Assembly: GCA_033763395.1 (NCBI GenBank)
Contig: JANRKQ010000100.1
Coordinates: forward strand, 97,398 to 161,397
Reading direction: 5' to 3'
DNA: 64,000 nucleotides
DNA from: Xiheimicrobium sp033763395
GTDB taxonomy: Bacteria > Myxococcota > Myxococcia > Myxococcales > Myxococcaceae
Part shown: in pieces, positions 31,910 to 39,839 of the stretch
How the letters are laid out: each line of letters opens with the position of its first letter
Position numbering within the stretch: position 1 is the first letter of the stretch
Position numbers and translations under genes: made by a program
The notes under the pieces: generated by a model
What the model saw: the letters and a program-made list of their open reading frames with translations, nothing else
Databases searched by the model: none
Told to the model about the DNA's origin: nothing

Positions 31910-33607
31910 TCACGCAGCCGACGACCGCCGAAGCAGGGCAGCCACCGCGATGAAGCCCGCGATGCCGAGCGCCAGGAGCGCGGCGCCCTGAACGCGGGGC
32001 CCCAGGAGCAGGCGGCCCACGCCGAACAGCACGCCATAGACGCCCACCAGTCCGGCCAGCCCCATCGACGCGCCACCGGCTGAAGCGCGGCCCCCACTGA
32101 AGCGCCGCCAGCCCGGGCCGCCGGGGTGGGTGCGGTCGTGGAAGCCCTGGAGCACCGCGTCGGCTTCGGGGCGGGTCAGCAGCGTCACGGCCAGCCAGCC
32201 CACCGTCGTCACCGCGGTGTTCACGAGCATGAGCCACGCGCCTTCGATCGGGTCGGCCGGGTCGAACACACCGCCAGCCGTGAGGATCAGGAAGCTGGTG
32301 AACGAGAAGCCCATCGCGGCGATTTCGCTCCAGGCGTTGACGCGCCACCAATACCAGCGGAGCAGGTAGACCGGCCCGGTGCCGGCGCCCCGCGCGATGA
32401 GCACCCGCCACGCCGTGTCCACCGAGCCCAGCTTCGACAGGCCCCACGTCACCAGCGCAGACGTGACGAAGAGCGCCGCGGTGACGAGGCGCGAGCTGCG
32501 CACGAGCGCCGATTCGGGCCATCGGGTGAAGCGGCCCACCACGTCGTTCACCAGGTACGACGCGCCCCAGTTGAGCTGGGTCGAGAGCGTCGACATGTAG
32601 GCGGCTCCGAAGGCCGCCAGGAGCAGCCCCTTGAGGCCCGCGGGGAGCAGCTCGATGGCCTTCACGAAGCCCACGCCTTTGTCGGCGAGGCCCGGGTACA
32701 GCAGCGACGCGGCGAGCGCGGTGAGGATCCACGGCCAGGGCCGCACCGCGTAGTGCGCGATGGTGAACCAGAGCGTCGCGAGCAGGCCATCGCGCTCCGA
32801 GCGGCACGCGACGATGCGTTGGGCGACGTAGCCCCCGCCGCCTGGCTCCGACCCCGGGTACCAGGCTGCCCACCACTGCACGGCGAGGTACGAGGCCATC
32901 ACCGAGGGCGGCATCCACTCGGCGTCCGTGGGAAACAGCTCGAGCGACAGAGGCGGCGTGCGGGCGGCCAGCGCCTCGAGGCCTCCGACCGCGTCGACGG
33001 CGTAGACGGCCAGCACCACGCAGCCGAGCATCGCCACGGGGAACTGGAGGAAGTCCGTCACCACCACGCCCCACAGCCCCGACAACGACGCGTACAGCAC
33101 GGTGAGGGCGAAGAGGCCCAGCATCGCGACGAACGGGTCGACCCCCAGCACCGCCTCGAGCACCTTCACCATCGCGAGGTTGACCCAGCCGATGATGACG
33201 AGGTTCACCGGCAGCGCCAGGTAGACGGCCCGGAAGGCGCGCAGGGCCGCCGCGGGTCGACCGCCATAGCGGAGCTCGGTCAGCTCGGCGTCGGTCTTCA
33301 CCCCGGCACGGCGCCACAGGCGCGCGAAGAAGAAGACGGTGAGCAGGTTGCCCGCCACCATGTTCCACCACACCCAGTTGCCGGCGATGCCATGCTGGGC
33401 CACCAGGGCGGTGACGGCGAGCGGCGTGTCGGCGGCGAAGGTGGTGGCCACCATCGAGGTGCCGCTGAGCCACCACGGCAAGGAGCGCCCAGCCGTGAAG
33501 TAGGCGGCGAGCGACTGGCTCCCCCGTCGCGCGAAGAGCAGCCCGACGACGGTGGTGGCGCCAAAGAAGAGCGCGACGACGAGCCAGTCTGCGGCGACCA
33601 GGGGCAC
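31910..33607 (-). CDS. Sodium:solute symporter (SSS family)
   Basis: 565-aa polytopic protein with the SSS core: DWLVVALFFGATTVVG, FTAGRSLPWWLSGTSMVATTFAADTP, TDFLQFPVAMLG, AAYMSTLSTQLNWGASYLVNDV and IARGAGTGPVYLLRWYWWRVN. The latter motifs are typical of SSS members in sugar or organic acid uptake. About 13 membrane segments. GTG start is used because no ATG lies near. The C-terminal part (FHDRTHPGGPGW) is a cytoplasmic loop. Substrate not assigned. It converges on the carD operon end. Confidence 0.87.
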   Translation of the reverse strand: MPLVAADWLVVALFFGATTVVGLLFARRGSQSLAAYFTAGRSLPWWLSGTSMVATTFAADTPLAVTALVAQHGIAGNWVWWNMVAGNLLTVFFFARLWRRAGVKTDAELTELRYGGRPAAALRAFRAVYLALPVNLVIIGWVNLAMVKVLEAVLGVDPFVAMLGLFALTVLYASLSGLWGVVVTDFLQFPVAMLGCVVLAVYAVDAVGGLEALAARTPPLSLELFPTDAEWMPPSVMASYLAVQWWAAWYPGSEPGGGGYVAQRIVACRSERDGLLATLWFTIAHYAVRPWPWILTALAASLLYPGLADKGVGFVKAIELLPAGLKGLLLAAFGAAYMSTLSTQLNWGASYLVNDVVGRFTRWPESALVRSSRLVTAALFVTSALVTWGLSKLGSVDTAWRVLIARGAGTGPVYLLRWYWWRVNAWSEIAAMGFSFTSFLILTAGGVFDPADPIEGAWLMLVNTAVTTVGWLAVTLLTRPEADAVLQGFHDRTHPGGPGWRRFSGGRASAGGASMGLAGLVGVYGVLFGVGRLLLGPRVQGAALLALGIAGFIAVAALLRRSSAA

Positions 33608-33695
33608 GGCCCGGGACGCTGCGGGCGCCGACCCTGACTGTCGAGTTTTTCAGGTCGAAAGACGACGGGCGACGAACGGCCTTCCGCCCAGCCAC

Positions 33696-34025
33696 TTAGC
33701 TGAGCGGCGGTGGCTTCAGTCCCCTCGCGGCCGCGGGCGCGTCGGCAAAAAGGCTCAAGCTCACCAGCCGCATCGCGCGCTCGAGCGCCGCCTCGGGCTT
33801 CTCGTCACGGGTCTCGACGACCCGCCGGCCCTCGGTCGTCGTCACCACCACCGAGCACCGCACGAGCCGCTCGGGCCGCCGCGTCGAGGCCACCGGGTTC
33901 ATCACCACCGCGACCGACAGCACCCCGACAACCGCGGCGCCGAGCCCCTCGTGGAGCCGGCCGGCCACCCACTCCCGCAGCCCGGGAGACGACTCCATCT
34001 GACTCACCAACACCTGGACGTGCAT
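33696..34025 (-). CDS. HPF/RaiA-like small protein
   Basis: 109-aa protein with the beta-alpha-beta-beta-beta-alpha pattern of the S30AE family: MHVQVLVSQMESSPGLREWVAGRLHE, then RCSVVVTTTEGRRVVETRDE, then PEAALERAMRLVSLSLFAD. The LREWVxxRL and ALERAM parts match hibernation factors, but several basic rRNA-contact residues look missing, so it may be a divergent relative. Start at ATG 34025. A longer form from 34055 is possible. Uncertain call. Confidence 0.5.
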   Translation of the reverse strand: MHVQVLVSQMESSPGLREWVAGRLHEGLGAAVVGVLSVAVVMNPVASTRRPERLVRCSVVVTTTEGRRVVETRDEKPEAALERAMRLVSLSLFADAPAAARGLKPPPLS

Positions 34026-34111
34026 GCTCGCGTCACCACCCACACCGTCGAACACCGGCCTCGTGCCAGGTGTTCCGGAGGTGCGGGCGGCGCGGTTTGC
34101 CTACACGCCGT

Positions 34112-35176
34112 TCAGCGGAGCCGGTCGAAGGCCTCGGTCCACCGCTCGGCCGTCACCCGCACGCTGTCCTGGAGCCAGTCGTCGAGGGCCTGGAACTCCG
34201 AGGCGCGAAAGGCCCGCCGGTGGTGCTTCGCCATCACGCCCACCTGCGCCTGCAGCACGGCCTCGAGCTCGTCGTCGTCCAGCTTGTCGAGCTTCAGGTT
34301 CGCGCGGCTCAGGCGCGAGCGCACGACGTACTCGTGGGTGCCCAGCACGACGGTGAAGTGATCGACGACGCCGAGGCCCGGCCACACCGCGTCTCGTACC
34401 TTCGCGATGCGGTCTTCGATGGGGGTGTTCGCGTGCCCCCACGCGGTGGCGGGCTTGGTGAGCTCCTTCACCTCGAGCACGTCGGTCGCCCCCGCCTTCG
34501 TCACCAGCGCCCAGAAGCGGCGCAGCCCGCCGGAGCCGCCGTGCTCCCGCTCGCGCTCGGCGACGTCGACGACCCGATACCCGTGCGCCGAGAGCGCTTT
34601 CGTTACGATGGCGCGCTCGTTCGGGTCGGCCGCCCCAAGCAGCGTGTCGTCGTTACGGAGCAGCTTCTTGCCGCCCACGAACTTCTCGAGTTGCTTCTTT
34701 CGCACCGCCGCCGCGCCCGGCACCAGGCCTTCCGGCACGCCCGTGGCCAGCGACGGCTTGCGCATGACGTCGCGGTACAGATCGATGAACGCGTCGGTCG
34801 CCTGCACGTCCTCCGTCCACAGCAGGTACGCCGTGAACCACCGCAGGGCATCGAGCCCCACCTCGGCGCGCCCCGAGTCGTCGAGATCGTTGAAGGCGTA
34901 GTGCACGTCGTCGCCCACCACGAGGAAGCCGAAGTTCTCGGGGTGCAGATCGCCGAAGCACCAGTCGGCGCGCCCCGGCACGTGCGAGGCCGGCACCTGC
35001 GTCAAGTCGAGGTACCAGGCCTGCGGGAAGGCGCGGAAGAACCGCAACGGGCTCTCGAACGCCTTGTCCCACTTCGCCTCGAAGCGCGGGTGGTCGAGGT
35101 GCGGGTTGGTGGCGCGGAAGAACGCCTTCGTCAGCAGCTTCGCGGGCGTGAGGTCCTTCGGCTCGATGGGGTCCAT
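34112..35176 (-). CDS. DUF2252 family protein
   Basis: 354-aa cytoplasmic protein with the kinase-like DUF2252 motifs: SPLRFFRAFPQAWYLDL, WCFGDLHPENFGF (aminoglycoside-kinase-like catalytic HPEN), YAFNDLDDSGRAEVGLDALRW, and ELTKPATAWG. The D-x-x-x-x-N and D pair resemble APH-fold phosphotransferases, so it may phosphorylate a small molecule. The longer open frame to 35482 overlaps the divergent photolyase. The ATG at 35176 fits the family start. The two are separated by about 106 bases of shared promoter region. Confidence 0.8.
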   Translation of the reverse strand: MDPIEPKDLTPAKLLTKAFFRATNPHLDHPRFEAKWDKAFESPLRFFRAFPQAWYLDLTQVPASHVPGRADWCFGDLHPENFGFLVVGDDVHYAFNDLDDSGRAEVGLDALRWFTAYLLWTEDVQATDAFIDLYRDVMRKPSLATGVPEGLVPGAAAVRKKQLEKFVGGKKLLRNDDTLLGAADPNERAIVTKALSAHGYRVVDVAEREREHGGSGGLRRFWALVTKAGATDVLEVKELTKPATAWGHANTPIEDRIAKVRDAVWPGLGVVDHFTVVLGTHEYVVRSRLSRANLKLDKLDDDELEAVLQAQVGVMAKHHRRAFRASEFQALDDWLQDSVRVTAERWTEAFDRLR

Positions 35177-35282
35177 GGCCCAACCATCGGGACCGGACGC
35201 CGGCCACGCAAGCGCCATCATCGGCTGCGCCGCGGCGCCGCGCCGGTTACGCCCACCCTCCCTCCTGCTCGTGGTGTCTGCC

Positions 35283-36926
35283 GTGTCCAATCCGCTCCCC
35301 GTCGAAACCGCCGGCCGCCGTCCCGCGGCGGGCGCCCAGCGCGTCACCGTGGTGCTCCCGTGGGACCAGGACCCGACCCTCGCGGCCTTCCCGAAGAGCC
35401 CCGCCGACGGCCAGCTGCTCGTGCTCGAGACGAAGGCCAAGGTGCACGCGATGCCGTGGCACCGGCAGAAGCTCACCCTCATCGTCTCGAGCCTGCGCCA
35501 CTTCGTCGAGGAGCGCCGCGCCGCCGGCTTCCACGTCGAGCACCGCCTCGCCGACGACTACGCGAGTGGCCTCGAGGCCTTCGCGGCGTGGGCGAAGCCG
35601 AACGAAGTGCACGCCATGGCGCCGAAGGAGTGGGCCATCGACGGCCGCTTCCGCGCGCTCACGAAACGGCTGCCGCTGACGCTCCATGACGACGGCGGGC
35701 CGGGGGGCCACTTCCTCACCACCCGCGACGAGTTCCTCACGTGGGTGAAGGGCCGCAAGCAGGTGCGGATGGATCAGTTCTACCCGCTCATGCGCCAGAA
35801 GCTGGGCCTGCTGGTGGACCAGAAGGGCAAGCCAGTCGGGGGGAAATGGAGCTTCGACGCCGAGAACCGCGAGCACGCCCGCGGCGTCGCCATGCCCGCC
35901 ATTCCGTGGTTCACCCCCGACGCGCTGACGCAGAAGGTGATGCGCTGGGTGGGCCGCGATGACGTCGGCGCGTGGGGCCGGCTCGAGGGCTTCGGCTGGC
36001 CCGTCACGCGCGCGCAGGCCCTCTCGTGGCTCGAGCACTTCGTCGAGCAGCGCCTCGAGGGCTTCGGCCCGTACGAAGACGCGATCCGCTCCGACGAGCG
36101 CTTCCTGTTCCACTCGTTGTTGTCGGTGCCGCTCAACCTCGGCCTGCTGCGCCCCGACGAGGTCGCGCGAGCCGCCGCCGAGAAATACGAGCGCGGGCAC
36201 GTCTCGCTCGCGAGCGCCGAGGGCTTCATTCGGCAGGTCATCGGGTGGCGCGAGTTCATTCGCGGCGTCTACTGGTGGCTGATGCCGGGCCTGCGCGAGG
36301 CGAACGGCCTTGGCGCGCATCGCCCGCTGCCCGACTTCTTCTGGGCGCCCGAGCGAACGGGCCTCCAGTGCGTCAAGGAGGCCGTCGAGTCGGTGCACGA
36401 CACCGGCTACACGCACCACATTCAGCGCCTCATGGTGCTGTGCAACTACGCGACCCTGGCCGGGCTCGACCCACGCGCGGTGTCCCACTGGTTCTGGGCC
36501 GCCTTCGTCGACGCCTACGAGTGGGTCGAGCTGCCGAACGTCGTGGGCATGGGCCTGCACGCCACCGACGCCTTCACCACCAAGCCCTACGTGGCGTCGG
36601 CGGCGTACCTCAAGCGGCAGTCGGGCCTGTCGGCGAAGGGCCGCGGCCCCGTGGCAGCGCGCGACGAGGCCCCCTGCGCGCGGTGCCGGTTCGACCCCGA
36701 CGTGCGCGTGGGCCCGACGGCCTGCCCCTTCAACGCGATGTACTGGGACTTCCTCGATCGCCACCGTGAGCGCTTGTCGAAGAACCTGCGCATGCGGCAG
36801 CTCCTCACCACGCTCGATCGGTTCGGCCCCGAGCAGGTGGCGGCGATTCGTCAGACCGCCGAGGCCCACCGCCAGAGCCTGCGCCCGTACGCGCCGGCCT
36901 GGGACTTCCACGAGGACCGGGGCTGA
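35283..36926 (+). CDS. Fe-S-type cryptochrome/photolyase (FeS-BCP, PhrB-like)
   Basis: 547-aa DNA photolyase-related protein. The N-terminal alpha/beta domain (TVVLPWDQDPTL) is followed by the FAD-binding helical domain (RQVIGWREFIRGVYWWL, YTHHIQRLMVLCNYATLAG, WVELPNVVGMGLHATDAFTTKPY). Four Cys fit the [4Fe-4S] site of bacterial (6-4) photolyases: Cys363 and the CxxC-x12-C set at Cys465, 468, 481 (CARCRF...TACPFN). It likely repairs (6-4) photoproducts or acts as a photoreceptor in light-driven responses. Start GTG at 35283 is a best guess. Confidence 0.9.
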   Translation: MSNPLPVETAGRRPAAGAQRVTVVLPWDQDPTLAAFPKSPADGQLLVLETKAKVHAMPWHRQKLTLIVSSLRHFVEERRAAGFHVEHRLADDYASGLEAFAAWAKPNEVHAMAPKEWAIDGRFRALTKRLPLTLHDDGGPGGHFLTTRDEFLTWVKGRKQVRMDQFYPLMRQKLGLLVDQKGKPVGGKWSFDAENREHARGVAMPAIPWFTPDALTQKVMRWVGRDDVGAWGRLEGFGWPVTRAQALSWLEHFVEQRLEGFGPYEDAIRSDERFLFHSLLSVPLNLGLLRPDEVARAAAEKYERGHVSLASAEGFIRQVIGWREFIRGVYWWLMPGLREANGLGAHRPLPDFFWAPERTGLQCVKEAVESVHDTGYTHHIQRLMVLCNYATLAGLDPRAVSHWFWAAFVDAYEWVELPNVVGMGLHATDAFTTKPYVASAAYLKRQSGLSAKGRGPVAARDEAPCARCRFDPDVRVGPTACPFNAMYWDFLDRHRERLSKNLRMRQLLTTLDRFGPEQVAAIRQTAEAHRQSLRPYAPAWDFHEDRG

Positions 36927-36967
36927 GGGCTTGCGGCGCGCGGTGACGTCATTACGCGGCGGGCACC

Positions 36968-38425
36968 ATGACCAGCACCCTGTCCCCCGTCCCCATCGTC
37001 GTCGCCGAAGGTGACGGCATCGGCCCGGAGATCACCCGGGCCACCCTCAACATGCTCGAGGCCGCCGGTGCACGCCTCTCGCCCGAGTTCATCGACATCG
37101 GCGAGAAGGTCTACCTGCGCGGCCACTCGTCGGGCATCGAGCACGCCTCGTGGGAGAAGCTGCGCCGCACGAAGGTGTTCCTGAAAGGGCCCATCACCAC
37201 GCCGCAGGGCGGCGGCTACAAGTCGCTCAACGTCACCGTGCGCAAGATGCTCGGGCTCTACGCGAACGTGCGGCCCTGCGTGAGCTACGCACCCTACGTC
37301 GACTCGCTCCAGAAGAAGGTCGACCTCGTCATCGTGCGCGAGAACGAAGAAGACCTCTACGCGGGCATCGAGCACCGGCAGAGCGACGAGGTGTACCAGT
37401 GCCTCAAGCTCATCTCGCGCCCGGGGTGTGAGCGCATCATCCGCTACGCGTTCGAGTACGCGCGGGTGAACGGCCGCAAGAAGGTGACCTGCATGACGAA
37501 GGACAACATCATGAAGATCACCGACGGGCTCTTTCACCAGGTCTTCGACCAGGTGGCGAAGGAGTACCCGGGCATCGCGGCGAACCACATGATCATCGAC
37601 ATCGGCGCGGCGCGCATCGCCACCCGGCCCGCGGACTTCGACGTCGTGGTGACGCTCAACCTGTACGGCGACATCCTCTCGGACATCGCGGCCGAGGTGA
37701 CCGGCAGCGTCGGGCTCGGCGGCAGCGCCAACGTGGGCGATCAGTGCGCGATGTTCGAGGCGGTGCACGGCTCGGCGCCCGACATCGCCGGCAAGGGCAT
37801 CGCCAACCCCAGCGGCATGCTGCTCGGCGCGGTGGCCCTGCTGGTGCACGTGGGGCAGGCCGAGGTGGCGACGAAGCTCCACAACGCGTGGCTCAAGACC
37901 ATCGAAGACGGCCTCCACACCGCGGACATCTACAGCGAGAAGGTCAGCACCCGCCGCGTGGGCACCGACGAGTTCTCGAAAGCCGTCATCGAGCGGCTGG
38001 GGCAGTCGCCCGTCAAGCTCACGCCCGTGAACTACGTGGGCGGCGCGTCGCTGACGCTCACGAGCACGGTGGCCGAGACGACGCCGTCGAAGAAGGACCG
38101 GGTGGGCGTCGACGTGTTCCTCCACTGGCGGGGCGCGCCAGAGGCGCTGGGCGAGGGGCTGTCGGCCCTCAACGGCGATGGGCTCAAGCTGACGATGATC
38201 TCGAACCGCGGCGTCAAGGTGTGGCCCGAGGGCATCCCCGAGACGCGGTGCACCGACCACTGGCGCTGCCGCTTCGAGACACTCACGCCGGGCAAGCCGG
38301 TGACGGTGATGCAGGTGCTGAGCCTCATCTTGCGTGTCGGCAACGCTGGGTTCGACCCGGTCAAGACCGAGCACCTCTTCCTCTTCGACGGCAAGCCGGG
38401 CTTCTCGCTGGGCCAGGGCCAGTAG
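36968..38425 (+). CDS. icd: Isocitrate dehydrogenase (long form)
   Basis: 485-aa enzyme oxidising isocitrate to 2-oxoglutarate. It has the substrate site around SLNVTVRKMLGLYANVRPC, the catalytic RENEEDLYAGIEHRQ, YAFEYARVNGRKKVTCMTKDN, metal-binding DILSDIAAEVTGSVGLG and cofactor loop EAVHGSAPDIAGKGIANPSGML. The ~480-aa length with an extra C-terminal domain (DVFLHWRGAPEALGEGL) matches the Thermus/rickettsial type. Cofactor (NAD or NADP) is not certain from eye. The ATG at 36968 follows the photolyase by 42 bases. Confidence 0.9.
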   Translation: MTSTLSPVPIVVAEGDGIGPEITRATLNMLEAAGARLSPEFIDIGEKVYLRGHSSGIEHASWEKLRRTKVFLKGPITTPQGGGYKSLNVTVRKMLGLYANVRPCVSYAPYVDSLQKKVDLVIVRENEEDLYAGIEHRQSDEVYQCLKLISRPGCERIIRYAFEYARVNGRKKVTCMTKDNIMKITDGLFHQVFDQVAKEYPGIAANHMIIDIGAARIATRPADFDVVVTLNLYGDILSDIAAEVTGSVGLGGSANVGDQCAMFEAVHGSAPDIAGKGIANPSGMLLGAVALLVHVGQAEVATKLHNAWLKTIEDGLHTADIYSEKVSTRRVGTDEFSKAVIERLGQSPVKLTPVNYVGGASLTLTSTVAETTPSKKDRVGVDVFLHWRGAPEALGEGLSALNGDGLKLTMISNRGVKVWPEGIPETRCTDHWRCRFETLTPGKPVTVMQVLSLILRVGNAGFDPVKTEHLFLFDGKPGFSLGQGQ

Positions 38426-38432
38426 ACGCTCC

Positions 38433-38460
38433 TCGCCAAGCCGGAGCGGTGCGCTACAGT
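38433..38460 (+). promoter_or_regulatory. Possible promoter for the FHA-sigma54 gene
   Basis: TCGCCA (38433-38438), 16 bases, TACAGT (38455-38460), then ATG 12 bases later. The 5' leader would be only about 5 bases. Inferred from sequence only. Confidence 0.35.
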
Positions 38461-38471
38461 CCCACGCCGAA

Positions 38472-39830
38472 ATGTCTGGCCCCTCGATTCCCCAACGCAC
38501 CGTGCTCGGCGTTCGCGCCGCGAGCATCGAGCGCTTCGCCTCGCAGGAGTACCACCTGGTGCTCATCAACACGCCCGAGGCGGGCAAGAGCTACCCGCTG
38601 GGCGAGATCCTTCGCATCGGCAAGGCCGCCGAGAGCAACGACGTCGTCATCGAGCACCCGACGGTGAGCCGGAACCACCTCGTGGTGCGCCGCCAGGGTG
38701 AGCAGTTCCTCGTGCAGGACCTCGGGAGCACCAACGGCACCTTCATCGACGGCGCGCAGGTGCGCGAGGCCTTCCTGAGGGCGGGGGCGCTGCTCGAGGT
38801 CGGAGACGTGCAGCTCCGCTTCCAGCCCCAGGTGAAGGCGCTCGAGGTGTCGCCGGCCGAGAACGACCGCCTGGGCGATCTCGTCGGGCGCTCGCTGCCA
38901 ATGCGGCAGATCTTCGCCCTCATCCAGCGCATCGCGCCCACCGACTCGACGCTGCTCCTCATCGGCGAGACGGGCTGCGGCAAGGGCGCCGCCGCGCGCA
39001 CCATTCACAAGCAGTCGCCGCGGGCCACCGGGCCCTTCGTCATCTTCGACTGCGCCGCGGTCTCCGAGAACCTCATCGAGAGCGAGCTGTTCGGCCACGA
39101 GAAGGGCGCCTTCACGGGCGCGGTGTCGCAGCGGGTCGGCTGCCTCGAGCGCTCGAACGGCGGCACCTTGTTCCTCGACGAGATCGACGACCTGCCGCTC
39201 GATCTGCAGCCGAAGCTGCTGCGCGCGCTGGAAGATCGCGAGTTCCGCCGGCTGGGTCAGTCGGGCGGCGCCCAGAAGTTCGACGCGCGCGTCATCGCCG
39301 CCTCGAAGAAGGACCTGTGGGCCGAGACGCAGGCCGGGCGCTTTCGCGAAGATCTCTACTTCCGCCTCTCGGTCTTCACCCTCACGCTCCCCACCCTGCG
39401 CGATCGCAAAGAGGACATTCCCCTGCTGGTCGACGCGATGGCGGGCGGCCCCTTGTGGAACCGGCTGTCCGAGAAGCAGCGCGATCAGTTCAACGGGCAC
39501 ACCTGGCCGGGCAACGTGCGCGAGCTTCGCAACGCGGTCGAGCGCCTGCGCCACGTGGCCGACATTCCCGAGCTGGCCAGCGAGTCGTTCCTGCGCGAGT
39601 ACAACGGCCCGTCACAGCCGCAGGGCGAGACGCTCCCGGTGGACTATGCCGCGCCCTTCAAGGACGCGAAGGACGATCTGATTCGGGGCTTCGAGCGCGA
39701 GTACCTGACGCGCCTGCTGTCGAAGACGCGCAACAACATCGCGAAGGCGGCGCGCGACGCGGGGCTCGATCGCAAACACCTCTACTCGCTGCTGCACAAG
39801 TACGGCCTGGTGCAGACCGATTCTGAGTGA
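38472..39830 (+). CDS. FHA-domain sigma54-dependent activator
   Basis: 452-aa regulator. Residues ~30-115 form an FHA domain (ILRIGKAAESNDVVI, SRNH, DLGSTNGTF) that binds phosphothreonine. The AAA+ sigma54-interaction domain has Walker A GETGCGKG, the GAFTGA loop that contacts sigma54, Walker B GGTLFLDEIDDLP, and the R-finger region RFREDLYFRL. The Fis-type HTH (IAKAARDAGLDRKHLYSLLHKYG) ends it. The FHA replaces a receiver domain, so it is probably controlled by Ser/Thr kinases, common in myxobacteria. The AAA+ domain is complete. Confidence 0.92.
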   Translation: MSGPSIPQRTVLGVRAASIERFASQEYHLVLINTPEAGKSYPLGEILRIGKAAESNDVVIEHPTVSRNHLVVRRQGEQFLVQDLGSTNGTFIDGAQVREAFLRAGALLEVGDVQLRFQPQVKALEVSPAENDRLGDLVGRSLPMRQIFALIQRIAPTDSTLLLIGETGCGKGAAARTIHKQSPRATGPFVIFDCAAVSENLIESELFGHEKGAFTGAVSQRVGCLERSNGGTLFLDEIDDLPLDLQPKLLRALEDREFRRLGQSGGAQKFDARVIAASKKDLWAETQAGRFREDLYFRLSVFTLTLPTLRDRKEDIPLLVDAMAGGPLWNRLSEKQRDQFNGHTWPGNVRELRNAVERLRHVADIPELASESFLREYNGPSQPQGETLPVDYAAPFKDAKDDLIRGFEREYLTRLLSKTRNNIAKAARDAGLDRKHLYSLLHKYGLVQTDSE

Positions 39831-39839
39831 CAGGCCGGC

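Noticed and set aside
32126..33637. 503-aa plus-strand open frame
   Set aside because: Antisense to the clear sodium:solute symporter; composition is His/Arg/Gln-rich without domains.
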